Of a DNA stretch of 64,000 nucleotides, positions 52,635 through 61,299 are shown one piece after another. Each line of letters starts with the position of its first letter. The stretch's first letter is position 1. The position numbers and the translations under genes were made by a program. The stretch is from positions 36,493 to 100,492 of the forward strand of contig JALFLK010000011.1 of assembly GCA_022774755.1 (NCBI GenBank), written 5' to 3'. The notes beneath the pieces were generated by a model. It was not told the origin of the DNA. It worked only from the letters and a program-made list of their open reading frames with translations, and made no database searches. Source of the stretch: a bacterium. GTDB lineage: Bacteria > Bacillota > Clostridia > Oscillospirales > Acutalibacteraceae.

Positions 52635-53690
52635 TTACACGCAGTATAAATTCGTGTCCCAGAAAGGAATATACGGGTGGTGGCGGAGAAAAATCTTGTA
52701 GTTGGGGTTAATCGCCTTAATCAGCAGGGGAAGCTTGAAAATATCCTCGCTCCTGTGGTATGCGGCGATGTTCAGCTTAGGCTTAAATTGTTTTAGGGTG
52801 TTTACCGCTCCTGCCAAAGCCTCCGCTTCTTCGCCCTCCACATCCATTTTAATCAGAGTAGCTTTTCTTCCGCTTAAAATGTGGTCAAGAGAATCGGCCT
52901 GAACGGGAACGCCGTCGGCAGATTTTGCGCTGCTGCGTCCGCTTTTTTTGTTAAAGTACAGTGTTTCCTGATGGGAGTAAACAGCCATATTCCAAATTTC
53001 GGTATTTTTTATATTTTCGCAGTACTGTTTCAGCTTTGCAAAATTCTTTTGGTTTGGTTCAAGGGCAATTATTCTTTCGTATCCGTCGGCATAATTTAAA
53101 AATTCCTCGACGGTGTCGCCCTTGCATGCGCCTAAATCAACAAAAAATTCATTGTTGCCCAGCTTTAGTATGCTTTCAAACGCCTCGCTTTTAGGCGTTT
53201 CACAGGCAAAAAGATATTCAAGCCTGCCTGTAAACTGAAATAGAAGAAGGTTTTTATATATTTTTTTTGAAAAGTCATCTTCAAAAATATTGTAGGCTTT
53301 TTCCATAAGAGATAGGTGTTTTTCCGCAAAGGCACGGTCAAAAATATTATCTCCGAAAACAGGAACCGAAGGAACGAGCAAAGTGTGGCGTTCAGCGACG
53401 GACTTAATGTGATTCATAACCTCCTCAAGCTGAGAGCCGAAGCACAGGGCAACGTTAAAATCACTGTATTCTTCCTCAAAGTCCGACAGCTTTTTAACGG
53501 TGAAACCTCTGAAAGACTGCCCCCTGACAAAATCATCGCTTGCCATTACTCCGCTTACATTTATACCAAGCCTTTGACATTCATCGAGAACCTTGTCGGC
53601 GCCGTTGCCCATACCGTAAAGGATTACGGGCTTTTCGGATTTTTTGAGAACCTCCCAAACAGACGCTTGATTTTTAAAAATATTATCCAT
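52635..53690 (-). CDS. FkbM family methyltransferase with N-terminal nucleotide-binding-like domain
   Basis: A 351-residue protein. The N-terminal 110 residues resemble a Rossmann-like domain (VILYGMGNGADKVLDECQRL, ALCFGSQLEEVMNHI). The C-terminal part is an FkbM methyltransferase: FFVDLGACKGDTVEEFL is the SAM site, then IIALEPNQKNFAKL and LIKMDVEGEEAEAL. FkbM enzymes methylate hydroxyls of sugars or secondary metabolites. The two-part arrangement is common in Clostridia polysaccharide clusters, but this gene stands alone. The substrate is unknown. Confidence 0.85.
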   Translation of the reverse strand: MDNIFKNQASVWEVLKKSEKPVILYGMGNGADKVLDECQRLGINVSGVMASDDFVRGQSFRGFTVKKLSDFEEEYSDFNVALCFGSQLEEVMNHIKSVAERHTLLVPSVPVFGDNIFDRAFAEKHLSLMEKAYNIFEDDFSKKIYKNLLLFQFTGRLEYLFACETPKSEAFESILKLGNNEFFVDLGACKGDTVEEFLNYADGYERIIALEPNQKNFAKLKQYCENIKNTEIWNMAVYSHQETLYFNKKSGRSSAKSADGVPVQADSLDHILSGRKATLIKMDVEGEEAEALAGAVNTLKQFKPKLNIAAYHRSEDIFKLPLLIKAINPNYKIFLRHHPYIPFWDTNLYCV

Positions 53691-53913
53691 ATTAAGTCTC
53701 CGTTATTCAGAATAGCGAGAAAATTTTTGCCGAAAATAAATGTGCGGAAAATAAACGGTCTGTGAAATTCCGGAAAAACAGAATCTGCGGATATTACACG
53801 GCAAAAAGCACTATAAGGCAAAAAAATACACAGCAAAAATATTATACGACAAAGCGTTGTTATAAAAAAGCATTGTGCAAACGCATTACGCATTATGTGC
53901 CAAACACTCAGAA

Positions 53914-53944
53914 AAATAAAAACGCCCACCCTACTGGGTGGACA
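53914..53944 (-). terminator. Terminator of the 5S rRNA gene
   Basis: On the minus strand GTCCACCC pairs with GGGTGGGC around an AGTA loop, followed by a T-rich run. Confidence 0.9.
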
Positions 53945-53951
53945 CTTTAAT

Positions 53952-54066
53952 GTGTTGGCATCTTCCTATTTTCACAGGCCGTCGCCAGCCAACTATCTTC
54001 GGCACTACTGAGCTTAACTTCTGTGTTCGGTATGGGAACAGGTGGACCCTCAGCGTCATCAACACC
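53952..54066 (-). rRNA. rrf: 5S ribosomal RNA, stand-alone
   Basis: Read on the minus strand it has the 5S core CCCATACCGAACACAGAAG and TTAAGCTC, and GGTGTTGATG at the 5' end pairing with CATCTTCC/GCCAACAC at the 3' end. Length about 115 nt. There is no 16S, 23S or tRNA next to it. It has its own consensus promoter and terminator, so it is a separate transcription unit. Confidence 0.93.
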
Positions 54067-54104
54067 AACTTTTAAATTGTGTTTCGTTTTTCAACGACTT
54101 GATT

Positions 54105-54133
54105 ATTATAACCTGTCTTGTTTAAAAAGTCAA
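54105..54133 (-). promoter_or_regulatory. Strong promoter of the 5S rRNA gene
   Basis: On the minus strand TTGACT (54133-54128) and TATAAT (54110-54105) have an ideal 17-bp spacer. Initiation is expected near 54098, about 30 nt before mature 5S. Confidence 0.88.
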
Positions 54134-54282
54134 CACCTTTTTAAAAATTTTTTGTTTTTTATTTTATGATAAGATTTTTATGTGTTAAAAAGGTAAAAAG
54201 AAATCATAAAATAACTTTGTATATTTATTTGACTTAATATGTAAAAAAGTGTAGAATATAAACCGAGAATGGGATGGTATAT

Positions 54283-55512
54283 ATGAATAAAACCGAGAAA
54301 TCATTATTTTTGCTTTCGTCACTGTCGGTTTACAAGGGGATTTTAAACAGGACTGTGCCAAAGGCGTTTTACAATCTGCTTTTGGCAATGGAAAAACCTC
54401 CGGTGGAATTTCTGAACGCCTACGGAGAGTTCTTTTCTCTTTTAAGCCGTAGAGGTTACAGCGACAGCTTTGCTTATTGTATGACCGAGGCTGCGCTTTT
54501 TGACGAAAACTACTTTACCGAGGCGGCTGCGGCAGGCAAGGTTGCCTTACTGCCCCAGAATGTGATTGACGCCGTTATTCGAGACTGCAAAGCCATAGAC
54601 TTTGTTTCTTCCCTTTCGGGAGAAGAAATTTTAAGGGATTATAAATACTATGATGAAATAGCCGAGATAGCAGGGGATTTGCCGAGATGGGAAAAGGGCA
54701 GCCCCGCCGAGGCATTTATGGGTTATGAAAGCGGAATTTCAAGGCTTGCGGATTTTTACAGGCAGAACGGCTGCGGAATGTTTGCCCGTTACCGTGCATT
54801 TATTTGGCGTGACGGCGATATTCAGCCTGTTGTTCACCCTGACAGTATCAGCCTTTCTTCCTTTGTGGGCTACGAAAGACAGCGTAACCAGGTTGTTGAA
54901 AATACCCGTTCTTTTGTGGAGAACAAAACCTGCAATAACTGCCTGCTTTACGGCGACAAGGGTACGGGCAAAAGCTCAACGGTTAAGGCTATTGCCAACG
55001 ATTTCAGGGACAAGGGCCTGAGAATTGTTGAAATGCCTAAGGAGCGTTTGGTGGATTTTCCGATTTTGGTTGACAAAATTGCGTCTTTGCCTATGAAATT
55101 TATTATTTTTATAGACGATTTGTCTTTTCAAAAGCAGGATCAAAGCTATACTTCGCTTAAGGCTCTGCTTGAGGGCGGTCTTGCCTCAAGACCTGAAAAC
55201 ACGCTGATTTACGCAACCTCAAACAGACGGCACCTTATTAAAGAAAGCTTTGCTGACAGAGATACCGACGATGTAAACAGACGGGACAATATGGAAGAAA
55301 CCCTGTCCCTCTCCGACAGATTCGGGCTTTCGGTGTGCTTCAGCGTTCCCAAAAAGGACGATTACCTTGAAATAGTCTTTGAGCTTGCAAGAAAGAATAA
55401 TGTAAATATGCCTAAGGAGGAGCTTGAGCTTAAGGCGGAAAAGTTTGCTTTGGCAAGGGGAGGACGCTCTCCCAGGTGTGCAAAACAGTTTGTAGAATCG
55501 TTATTTTGCTGA
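54283..55512 (+). CDS. DUF815 family ATPase
   Basis: A 409-residue AAA-type ATPase with a helical N-terminal region (residues 1-190), YERQRNQVVENTRSFVENKT, Walker A LYGDKGTGKSSTVKAI, Walker B FIIFIDDLSF, a sensor ATSNRRHLIKESF and arginine-rich ISLDRFGLSV-type region (SDRFGLSVCFSVPKKDDYL). DUF815 proteins are widespread in bacteria without a settled role. ATG 54283 is preceded by GGGATGG, a weak ribosome site. Confidence 0.88.
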   Translation: MNKTEKSLFLLSSLSVYKGILNRTVPKAFYNLLLAMEKPPVEFLNAYGEFFSLLSRRGYSDSFAYCMTEAALFDENYFTEAAAAGKVALLPQNVIDAVIRDCKAIDFVSSLSGEEILRDYKYYDEIAEIAGDLPRWEKGSPAEAFMGYESGISRLADFYRQNGCGMFARYRAFIWRDGDIQPVVHPDSISLSSFVGYERQRNQVVENTRSFVENKTCNNCLLYGDKGTGKSSTVKAIANDFRDKGLRIVEMPKERLVDFPILVDKIASLPMKFIIFIDDLSFQKQDQSYTSLKALLEGGLASRPENTLIYATSNRRHLIKESFADRDTDDVNRRDNMEETLSLSDRFGLSVCFSVPKKDDYLEIVFELARKNNVNMPKEELELKAEKFALARGGRSPRCAKQFVESLFC

Positions 55513-55555
55513 ACATAAGTTGTTCGGTTTATTTAAAGCTTTTGGAGGTTAAAAG

Positions 55556-56779
55556 ATGGGAGTTTGGCAAAAAAAGACGGCGGCTTTAATTCTATCCTGT
55601 ATTATAGGATTTACCGCAATATGCGTGTCCGGCTGTTCGGGTGACAAGGATTACCCCGTAACCGTAGGAAATGTAAAATTTGACAAAGAGCCGGAAAATA
55701 TAGTAGTGCTGTCGGATAATATGGCGGATATTATTTCCTGCATAGGCTATGATGTTAAAATGGTCGGCAAAAGCGACGCAGTAAACCAAAAGGAATTTAA
55801 CGTGGTTCCGTCGGTAGGAAGAGAAACTGCACCGGATGCCGATAAGATTATAAGCTCCGGCGCAGAAGTTGTGATTTGCGACGAAAACATAAATAATGCT
55901 GCTTCTGATATTCTAAAAGAAAACGGCATAAAGGTTATCAAGATGGTGCCTGCCGAAACAGAAGAGGAGCTTTCAACGGTATATAAGAGCCTCGGCACTA
56001 TTTTGGGCGGAGAGAATACCGGAAAAAACAAGGGCTTGAGTGCGTACAATAACCTTATTAACGATATGGAGGATATTAAGTCAAAGTGCTACAACGGCAC
56101 CATACTTAATACGGTTTGTTATCTTTACACAGAAAACGGCAAGCTGAAAATTGCAGGAAAGGACACATTTGCCGACCTGCTTCTGGGCTATACCGGCGCT
56201 GTTAATGTTGCGGTTGACTCAAAGTCCGCTGACGTTGACGAAAATAATCTTAAAATCAGCAACCCCACTTATATTTTTTATTCGGACAATACAGTGCTTG
56301 ATTTAATTAACGCAAGCCCGGTTTTGCAGAATCTCGGTGCAGTAAAGGCGGGCAATATGAAAGAAATTTCTTATGCGGATATGTCAAGGCACGGTCTTAC
56401 TTCTCTTGTAAATCTCCAGACTATGGTTGATTTTATGTATAAAGAGAATGACCCCCAAAAGGCTCAGGACAGCGTTAAATCCTCTGTTCAGTCGGGAACA
56501 TTGCTTGAAAAGTACAACGCATCAATCCCCGACGGCGGATTAAAGCCTGAGGACGAGGACGATAATGTTAAGGCAATGCAGAACCGTCTGTTTGATTTGG
56601 GATATATCAGCGACCCCGAAAATGTAACCGGCTATTACGGCGAAACTACCGAAAAGGCAGTTTCTGCTTTTCAGAAAAATAACGGAATTGAAGAAACAGG
56701 AACGGCAGACAAAGCAACTATGGAAAAAATCTTTACCGACTCAGCTGTTAAAGCTCAGTCACCTGTGGATAAAAGCTGA
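55556..56779 (+). CDS. Binding-protein-like lipoprotein fused to a peptidoglycan-binding domain
   Basis: A 407-residue lipoprotein (SGC, Cys27). Residues about 35-315 form a BtuF/FhuD-type (class III) solute-binding domain: PENIVVLSDNMADIISCIGY, AEVVICDENI and LDLINASPVLQNLGAVKAG. Residues about 335-395 are a PG_binding_1 domain: DNVKAMQNRLFDLGYI and YYGETTEKAVSAFQKNNGI. There are no permease or ATPase genes next to it. It may tether a ligand-binding domain to the wall, or act as a wall sensor; this is inference. GGAGG precedes ATG 55556. Confidence 0.82.
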   Translation: MGVWQKKTAALILSCIIGFTAICVSGCSGDKDYPVTVGNVKFDKEPENIVVLSDNMADIISCIGYDVKMVGKSDAVNQKEFNVVPSVGRETAPDADKIISSGAEVVICDENINNAASDILKENGIKVIKMVPAETEEELSTVYKSLGTILGGENTGKNKGLSAYNNLINDMEDIKSKCYNGTILNTVCYLYTENGKLKIAGKDTFADLLLGYTGAVNVAVDSKSADVDENNLKISNPTYIFYSDNTVLDLINASPVLQNLGAVKAGNMKEISYADMSRHGLTSLVNLQTMVDFMYKENDPQKAQDSVKSSVQSGTLLEKYNASIPDGGLKPEDEDDNVKAMQNRLFDLGYISDPENVTGYYGETTEKAVSAFQKNNGIEETGTADKATMEKIFTDSAVKAQSPVDKS

Positions 56780-56885
56780 CGAAACTTGAAAGATGAATAA
56801 GTTAGCATAAATAAGTATAAAAGTATAAATAACCATAAATTAGCATACCGTCGGTGTAGAGCCGGCTTAACGAAAAATAAAAATT

Positions 56886-56915
56886 CAAGCGGCGTCTTTT
56901 CTGCCGCTTGTTTTT
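56886..56915 (+). terminator. Terminator
   Basis: CAAGCGGC (56886-56893) pairs with GCCGCTTG (56903-56910), then five T residues. The rest of 56780-57090 is AT-rich; a TATAAT at about 57006 may serve murT but lacks a clear -35. Confidence 0.9.
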
Positions 56916-57090
56916 GTAATCGAAAAAAATAAAATAAGCAAAAGTGCCGTCGTATTTGCGGAATATATAAATCAAACCGATTGCAATATATGCAAAAAAG
57001 TGGTATTATAATTTTGTAAAATTGTTGTTATTTTTTCCGTGCGGTTTTTTGCACGGCAATCAATTAAGTTAAAAGAGGTTTATTAAAATA

Positions 57091-58467
57091 ATGGGCGTAT
57101 TAAAAAGTATTTATTTCGGCATTGTCCTGATAATAGGAAAAATCATCCTGAAGCTGACGGCAATTATGCCCGGAGTTTCAGGCACAACCTGGCCCGGCGG
57201 AATTGCCGGAATGTTGAAAAAGAACATACTCAGTTCCTTTAAATACGGAGATAACACAAGAGTAATAGTAGTCACGGGAACAGGCGGAAAAACCACCACC
57301 ACCGGTATGATTTCTCAGCTTGTTAAAAGCAGCGGAAAATCAATTTGCACCAATGTTGAGGGAGCTAATATGTACCGTGGAGTTGCAACGGCGTTTATCG
57401 GCAGTTCAAAGCTTTCGGGCAGAATAAACGCCGATTACATCGTGCTTGAGGTTGACGAGCGTTATCTGGCTATGGTGTGCAGAGAGGTTAAACCGCAGAT
57501 TTTGGTTGTTAATAACATTCTGAAAGACCAGTCCCAGAGAAACGGTGAGCCCGGTGTGATTTTGGGCAAGATTTCAAGCGCAATTAACGATTCAATGCTC
57601 CTTGTGCTTAACGGCGACGACCCCAATGTTGCCTCTTTGGGAAAAGGAAGAAAGAATGTAAGGTATTTCGGCGTTGAAAATCAAAAGGGCGCAGGTATAG
57701 AAACAGGAGTCACTGCTGTTTCAAGTCCTTGCCCGGTATGCGGCGGAGCGATAGAGTTTGAATATGATAACCTGCTTAATATCGGCAAGTTCAAGTGCGG
57801 AAAATGCGGACTTATGGCTGACCAAACCGTAAACAGAGTGTCTTTTGACAAGGCAACGGGAATACTCAGCTTTATGGATAAAAACTATAAGGCAAAGTTT
57901 TTTACCACCGACTTTATGTACTGTTACAGCGCAATGCTGACAGTTGCCGACGCTGAGGGCATCGACAGTCAAAGCATTCAGAAATCCATAGACGCTTTTA
58001 AGCTTCCCGAGGGTCGTGTTGAGGTTTTGAAGGTGGGAGATAAAAAGATTAACTACCTGAGAATCAAGCAGGAAACCCCCGTAACCCTGCAAAGCGCCCT
58101 GAATGTTGTTGCAAGGGACAGAAAGCCGAAAATCGTGGTTTTCGATTTAAGCGAGGTTGTTGATTTTACGCCCAATTATACGGGTATGTACTATGCTTAC
58201 GACTGCAATTTCGGAGATTTGCCTCATAATAATGTTCAGAGATATATTTGTATGTCTAAGGTTATATGCTACGATACCGCCACAAGGCTTGTTCTTGAGG
58301 GTGTGTCAAAGGATGATATTACCGTTTTGCCTACGGCGGATTATACACTGCTTTTGAACGAGCTTGAAAAATACGACTGCAAAAATGTATATTTGCTTAC
58401 ATGGATGCACTCCTATTACGATTGCGTAAACAGCATAGAAAAATACGAAAAGAGAATGGAACAATGA
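57091..58467 (+). CDS. murT: Lipid II isoglutaminyl synthase subunit MurT
   Basis: A 458-residue Mur-ligase-like protein with VVTGTGGKTTTTGMISQLV (ATP site), LEVDERYLAMV, NNILKDQSQRNGE and a C-terminal DUF1727 domain (DLSEVVDFTPNYTGMYYA). It carries the zinc ribbon typical of MurT: CPVCGG at about residue 213 and CGKCGL further on. MurT activates the D-glutamate carboxylate of lipid II; GatD supplies ammonia, giving D-isoglutamine. It overlaps gatD by four bases. AAAAGAGG lies 11 bases before ATG 57091. Confidence 0.93.
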   Translation: MGVLKSIYFGIVLIIGKIILKLTAIMPGVSGTTWPGGIAGMLKKNILSSFKYGDNTRVIVVTGTGGKTTTTGMISQLVKSSGKSICTNVEGANMYRGVATAFIGSSKLSGRINADYIVLEVDERYLAMVCREVKPQILVVNNILKDQSQRNGEPGVILGKISSAINDSMLLVLNGDDPNVASLGKGRKNVRYFGVENQKGAGIETGVTAVSSPCPVCGGAIEFEYDNLLNIGKFKCGKCGLMADQTVNRVSFDKATGILSFMDKNYKAKFFTTDFMYCYSAMLTVADAEGIDSQSIQKSIDAFKLPEGRVEVLKVGDKKINYLRIKQETPVTLQSALNVVARDRKPKIVVFDLSEVVDFTPNYTGMYYAYDCNFGDLPHNNVQRYICMSKVICYDTATRLVLEGVSKDDITVLPTADYTLLLNELEKYDCKNVYLLTWMHSYYDCVNSIEKYEKRMEQ

Positions 58468-59273
58468 GAGAAATTAACCTTTTGTGGATGTACCCCGATA
58501 TTCTTAATCTTCACGGCGACAGAGGCAATATTATGGCTCTTATGCAGATTGCAGAGTCTTTGCAGGTTAAGCTGAATGTTACAAAGTCAAACTCGGCAGA
58601 GGGCGCCGGAGATTTCAATGATTTTGATATGGTTTATTTCGGCGCAGGTCAGCTGAGAAATATGCAGGCTGTTGCAGAAGATTTGAAAACACGGGCTGAT
58701 AATATAAGCTCCTTTGTTGAGTCGGGCAAATATGTGCTTGTTCTGGGAACAACAGGCTGTGTTTTCGGAAAAGAAATTTCTTTTAGCGGCGGCGAAAAAT
58801 GCCAAGGCTTGGGAATACTGAATATGAACGCAAAAGAGCTTGAAAGAACAGAAATGCCCATGCTGACAAAAGAGGTTTACGGCGACGATATTTACTGCGT
58901 TTGCGACGATTCAACAGAGATAATCGGCTGTCAGATTCAGCGTATGGATTTCACACTTGAACAGGGGCAAAAGCCCTTTGCAAAGGTTATCTACGGCTAC
59001 GGCAACAACTGCAAGGACGGCACCGAAGGCGCAGTTTGCAATAACCTTATTTTTACCAATACAATGGGACCGCTTATGTCCTGCAATCCTTGGTTAGGAA
59101 GAAAAATATTTGAGGACATTCTGCAAAAAAAAGGAGAGTCCGTTGAGAACTCTCCCGTTGATTCCCCTTTAAGCGTAAGCTATATGGATTACGCTGTTGA
59201 ATCTTTGAAGCTTAAAAAGCAGTTTATAAAAGAAAAGAAAAAACTGCCCGGAATCATTTACAAAGAATTTTGA
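58464..59273 (+). CDS. gatD: GatD-like glutamine amidotransferase, catalytic His replaced
   Basis: A 269-residue class I amidotransferase-like protein: MREINLLWMYPDILNLHGDR with GNIMALMQIAESL is typical of GatD. The nucleophile Cys99 is kept in LGTTGCVFGKE, although the usual VCGGYQ context is altered. At the expected HGPLL position the sequence is TNTMGPLMSCNP: the His is Met201. Family knowledge says the Cys-His pair is needed for glutamine hydrolysis. It therefore may be inactive as a glutaminase or use another base. It is 4-bp overlapped with murT, so the complex is retained. Confidence 0.85.
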   Translation: MREINLLWMYPDILNLHGDRGNIMALMQIAESLQVKLNVTKSNSAEGAGDFNDFDMVYFGAGQLRNMQAVAEDLKTRADNISSFVESGKYVLVLGTTGCVFGKEISFSGGEKCQGLGILNMNAKELERTEMPMLTKEVYGDDIYCVCDDSTEIIGCQIQRMDFTLEQGQKPFAKVIYGYGNNCKDGTEGAVCNNLIFTNTMGPLMSCNPWLGRKIFEDILQKKGESVENSPVDSPLSVSYMDYAVESLKLKKQFIKEKKKLPGIIYKEF

Positions 59274-59330
59274 TTTATCGGCAAACGCTGAGCTATAATA
59301 AAAAGCCGAGCAAAATTTGAAATTCAGGAT

Positions 59331-60368
59331 TTATCCGTAGATTCTTTTTACAAAAGGACTTGCAAACAAGGTCATCAGCGCACCGTACTCAAAAATAAAG
59401 CTGACCATATCTCCTGCTTTGTAATCTTCGCTTGCAAGGCTGAGGTCAACCACACATTCGTCCGAGCAGGAGCCTATAATTTTAATTCGGCGGTCAACGG
59501 GAACAAGACGGTGAATCTGAGTGTCCTGGTTTCCTATGGCGAGAACGCCTCTTCTCAGTTTTTGGGGAGAGGCTTTTTTATCTGCCTTGCTCTGCACGTC
59601 AATCAACGGCACATTCAGCACAAAAGCGTCGTTATACAAACCCTCAACAAAGGTATCGTCAGCAGGATTTCTGCCCAAAACAACAGCTTCGCCCATTCTG
59701 AACTGTGTAATTCCCTTTGGAACAGGAGTGTTGGGATTGGTGAGAAAATATGTCGAGCTTGAATTTCCTCCGGAGATAATCGGCTTGTCCGTGTTATAAA
59801 GATGAGAAATTTTGTTGCCTATATCAATTAAATTCTTCATATTTTCATTGTCTGGAAGCAGTCCTGCAAGGCAGTTGTAGTTTGCCGCAACGCCTGCAAG
59901 ATTAAGCCCTTTTGAGTGGGAAATATATTCCGCAGTATCCAAAATTCTCTTTTCATTATAATATATAATTCCGTCACGTAGGTCGCCTAAGTCAATCATC
60001 AGTAAAACATTGTGGGTTTTGCCTGCGCTTTCCGCACATTTATTCAGCGCCTCAAGAGAAAGCATTTCGCATTGTACACTGTGGGTTGTGTGTTCAATTA
60101 CAAGAGGGGCTTCGGCGGGAACAGTGGGTCTTATGAGTATTTTTTTGCCGTCAAACTCCATTTTTGCCATATTGTCAAGGCGTGAATCCGCAATAGCCGT
60201 TACCGAGCTGTTTCTGACAATCTGCATAACATAGGGGTCGGCGCATATGCTTTTGGTAACGAAAGCAAGCTCAATGCCCTGCTTTTTGCAGAGCTGACCG
60301 CAAAATTCAAGGTTATGGGCAAGCTTTTCTTTATTGATTAAAACATGAGCAACATTTGAATCAACCAT
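59331..60368 (-). CDS. PLP-dependent alanine/ornithine racemase family enzyme
   Basis: A 345-residue fold-type III PLP enzyme. The Schiff-base lysine is Lys39 in LAFVTKSICADP. Further motifs are LLMIDLGDLRDGI, PIISGGNSSSTYFL and QFRMGEAVVLGRNP. This resembles the alanine/ornithine racemase (Orr/YhfX-like) group, not the dimeric Alr with its C-terminal Tyr. Substrate unknown. ATG 60368 is preceded by AAAGGTGA. The gene is convergent to gatD. Confidence 0.85.
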   Translation of the reverse strand: MVDSNVAHVLINKEKLAHNLEFCGQLCKKQGIELAFVTKSICADPYVMQIVRNSSVTAIADSRLDNMAKMEFDGKKILIRPTVPAEAPLVIEHTTHSVQCEMLSLEALNKCAESAGKTHNVLLMIDLGDLRDGIIYYNEKRILDTAEYISHSKGLNLAGVAANYNCLAGLLPDNENMKNLIDIGNKISHLYNTDKPIISGGNSSSTYFLTNPNTPVPKGITQFRMGEAVVLGRNPADDTFVEGLYNDAFVLNVPLIDVQSKADKKASPQKLRRGVLAIGNQDTQIHRLVPVDRRIKIIGSCSDECVVDLSLASEDYKAGDMVSFIFEYGALMTLFASPFVKRIYG

Positions 60369-60548
60369 TGTTTTCACCTTTCAATTATATTATTGTGCGT
60401 CTTTCACTGATTTAAGCATATTTTCTTTAAAGATATGATACAGGATAATGAATTAAAAATCAAGACCAAGCTGACAAAGACGATAAACACAAGGCTTTTG
60501 TGTGATTTTAAAATTTTCGATTACGGTTGTATAGGTTTACATAAAATG

Positions 60549-60577
60549 TTGACTGTGTGTGACAAGTTTGATATAAT
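60549..60577 (+). promoter_or_regulatory. Promoter of the cyclophilin gene
   Basis: TTGACT (60549-60554) and TATAAT (60572-60577) with a 17-bp spacer, about 100 nt before ATG 60680. The rest of the 311-bp divergent gap is AT-rich with no gene. Confidence 0.88.
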
Positions 60578-60679
60578 TTTTATACAGTAACATAAAGAGT
60601 GTTTATTGCATAAAAGCAATAAAATGACCTTTGTAAATCAAACTATATTAAATGCAGAATTTTGGAAAGGGTGATACCG

Positions 60680-61201
60680 ATGAATAAAAATCCCATCGTC
60701 ACAATCGAAATGGAAAACGGCAGGCAAATCAAGGCGGAGCTTTACCCTGATATTGCGCCCAATACCGTAAAAAATTTCCTCAGCCTTGTTAATAAGGGCT
60801 ACTACAACGGACTTACCTTTCACAGGGTAATATACGGTTTTATGATACAGGGCGGATGTCCCGAGGGCACAGGTATGGGCGGCCCGGGCTATTCAATTAA
60901 GGGCGAATTCGCTTCAAACGGTTTTAAAAACGATTTAAAGCATACAGCAGGCGTTTTGTCTATGGCTCGTTCTATGATGCCTGATTCCGCAGGCTCCCAG
61001 TTCTTCATTATGCACAAAAACGCTCCTCATCTTGACGGTCAGTATGCGTCTTTCGGCAAGGTTACGGAGGGTATGGATGTCGTGGATGAAATTGCACAGT
61101 GCGACACCGACTTTTCGGATAAGCCCCTTGACCCTCAGGTTATGAAGTCTGTAACAGCCGAAACCTTCGGCGTGGATTACGGAGAGCCTGAAAAGGCATA
61201 A
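60680..61201 (+). CDS. Cyclophilin-type peptidyl-prolyl isomerase
   Basis: A 173-residue cyclophilin with TFHRVIYGFMIQGGCPEGTG, GVLSMARSMMPDSAGSQFFI and FGKVTEGMDVVDEI. The catalytic Arg is in FHRV. There is no signal peptide, so it is cytoplasmic. It catalyses proline cis-trans isomerisation. GAAAGGGTGA precedes ATG 60680. It lies 98 bp before galE on the same strand. Confidence 0.95.
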   Translation: MNKNPIVTIEMENGRQIKAELYPDIAPNTVKNFLSLVNKGYYNGLTFHRVIYGFMIQGGCPEGTGMGGPGYSIKGEFASNGFKNDLKHTAGVLSMARSMMPDSAGSQFFIMHKNAPHLDGQYASFGKVTEGMDVVDEIAQCDTDFSDKPLDPQVMKSVTAETFGVDYGEPEKA

Positions 61202-61299
61202 TCCGAAAATACGCAGAAGACATACCGGAAAGAATACGGATTTATTATTTGCAATCCTAACAAATTACTATACATTACATAATGAAAGGAAGTTTTATC

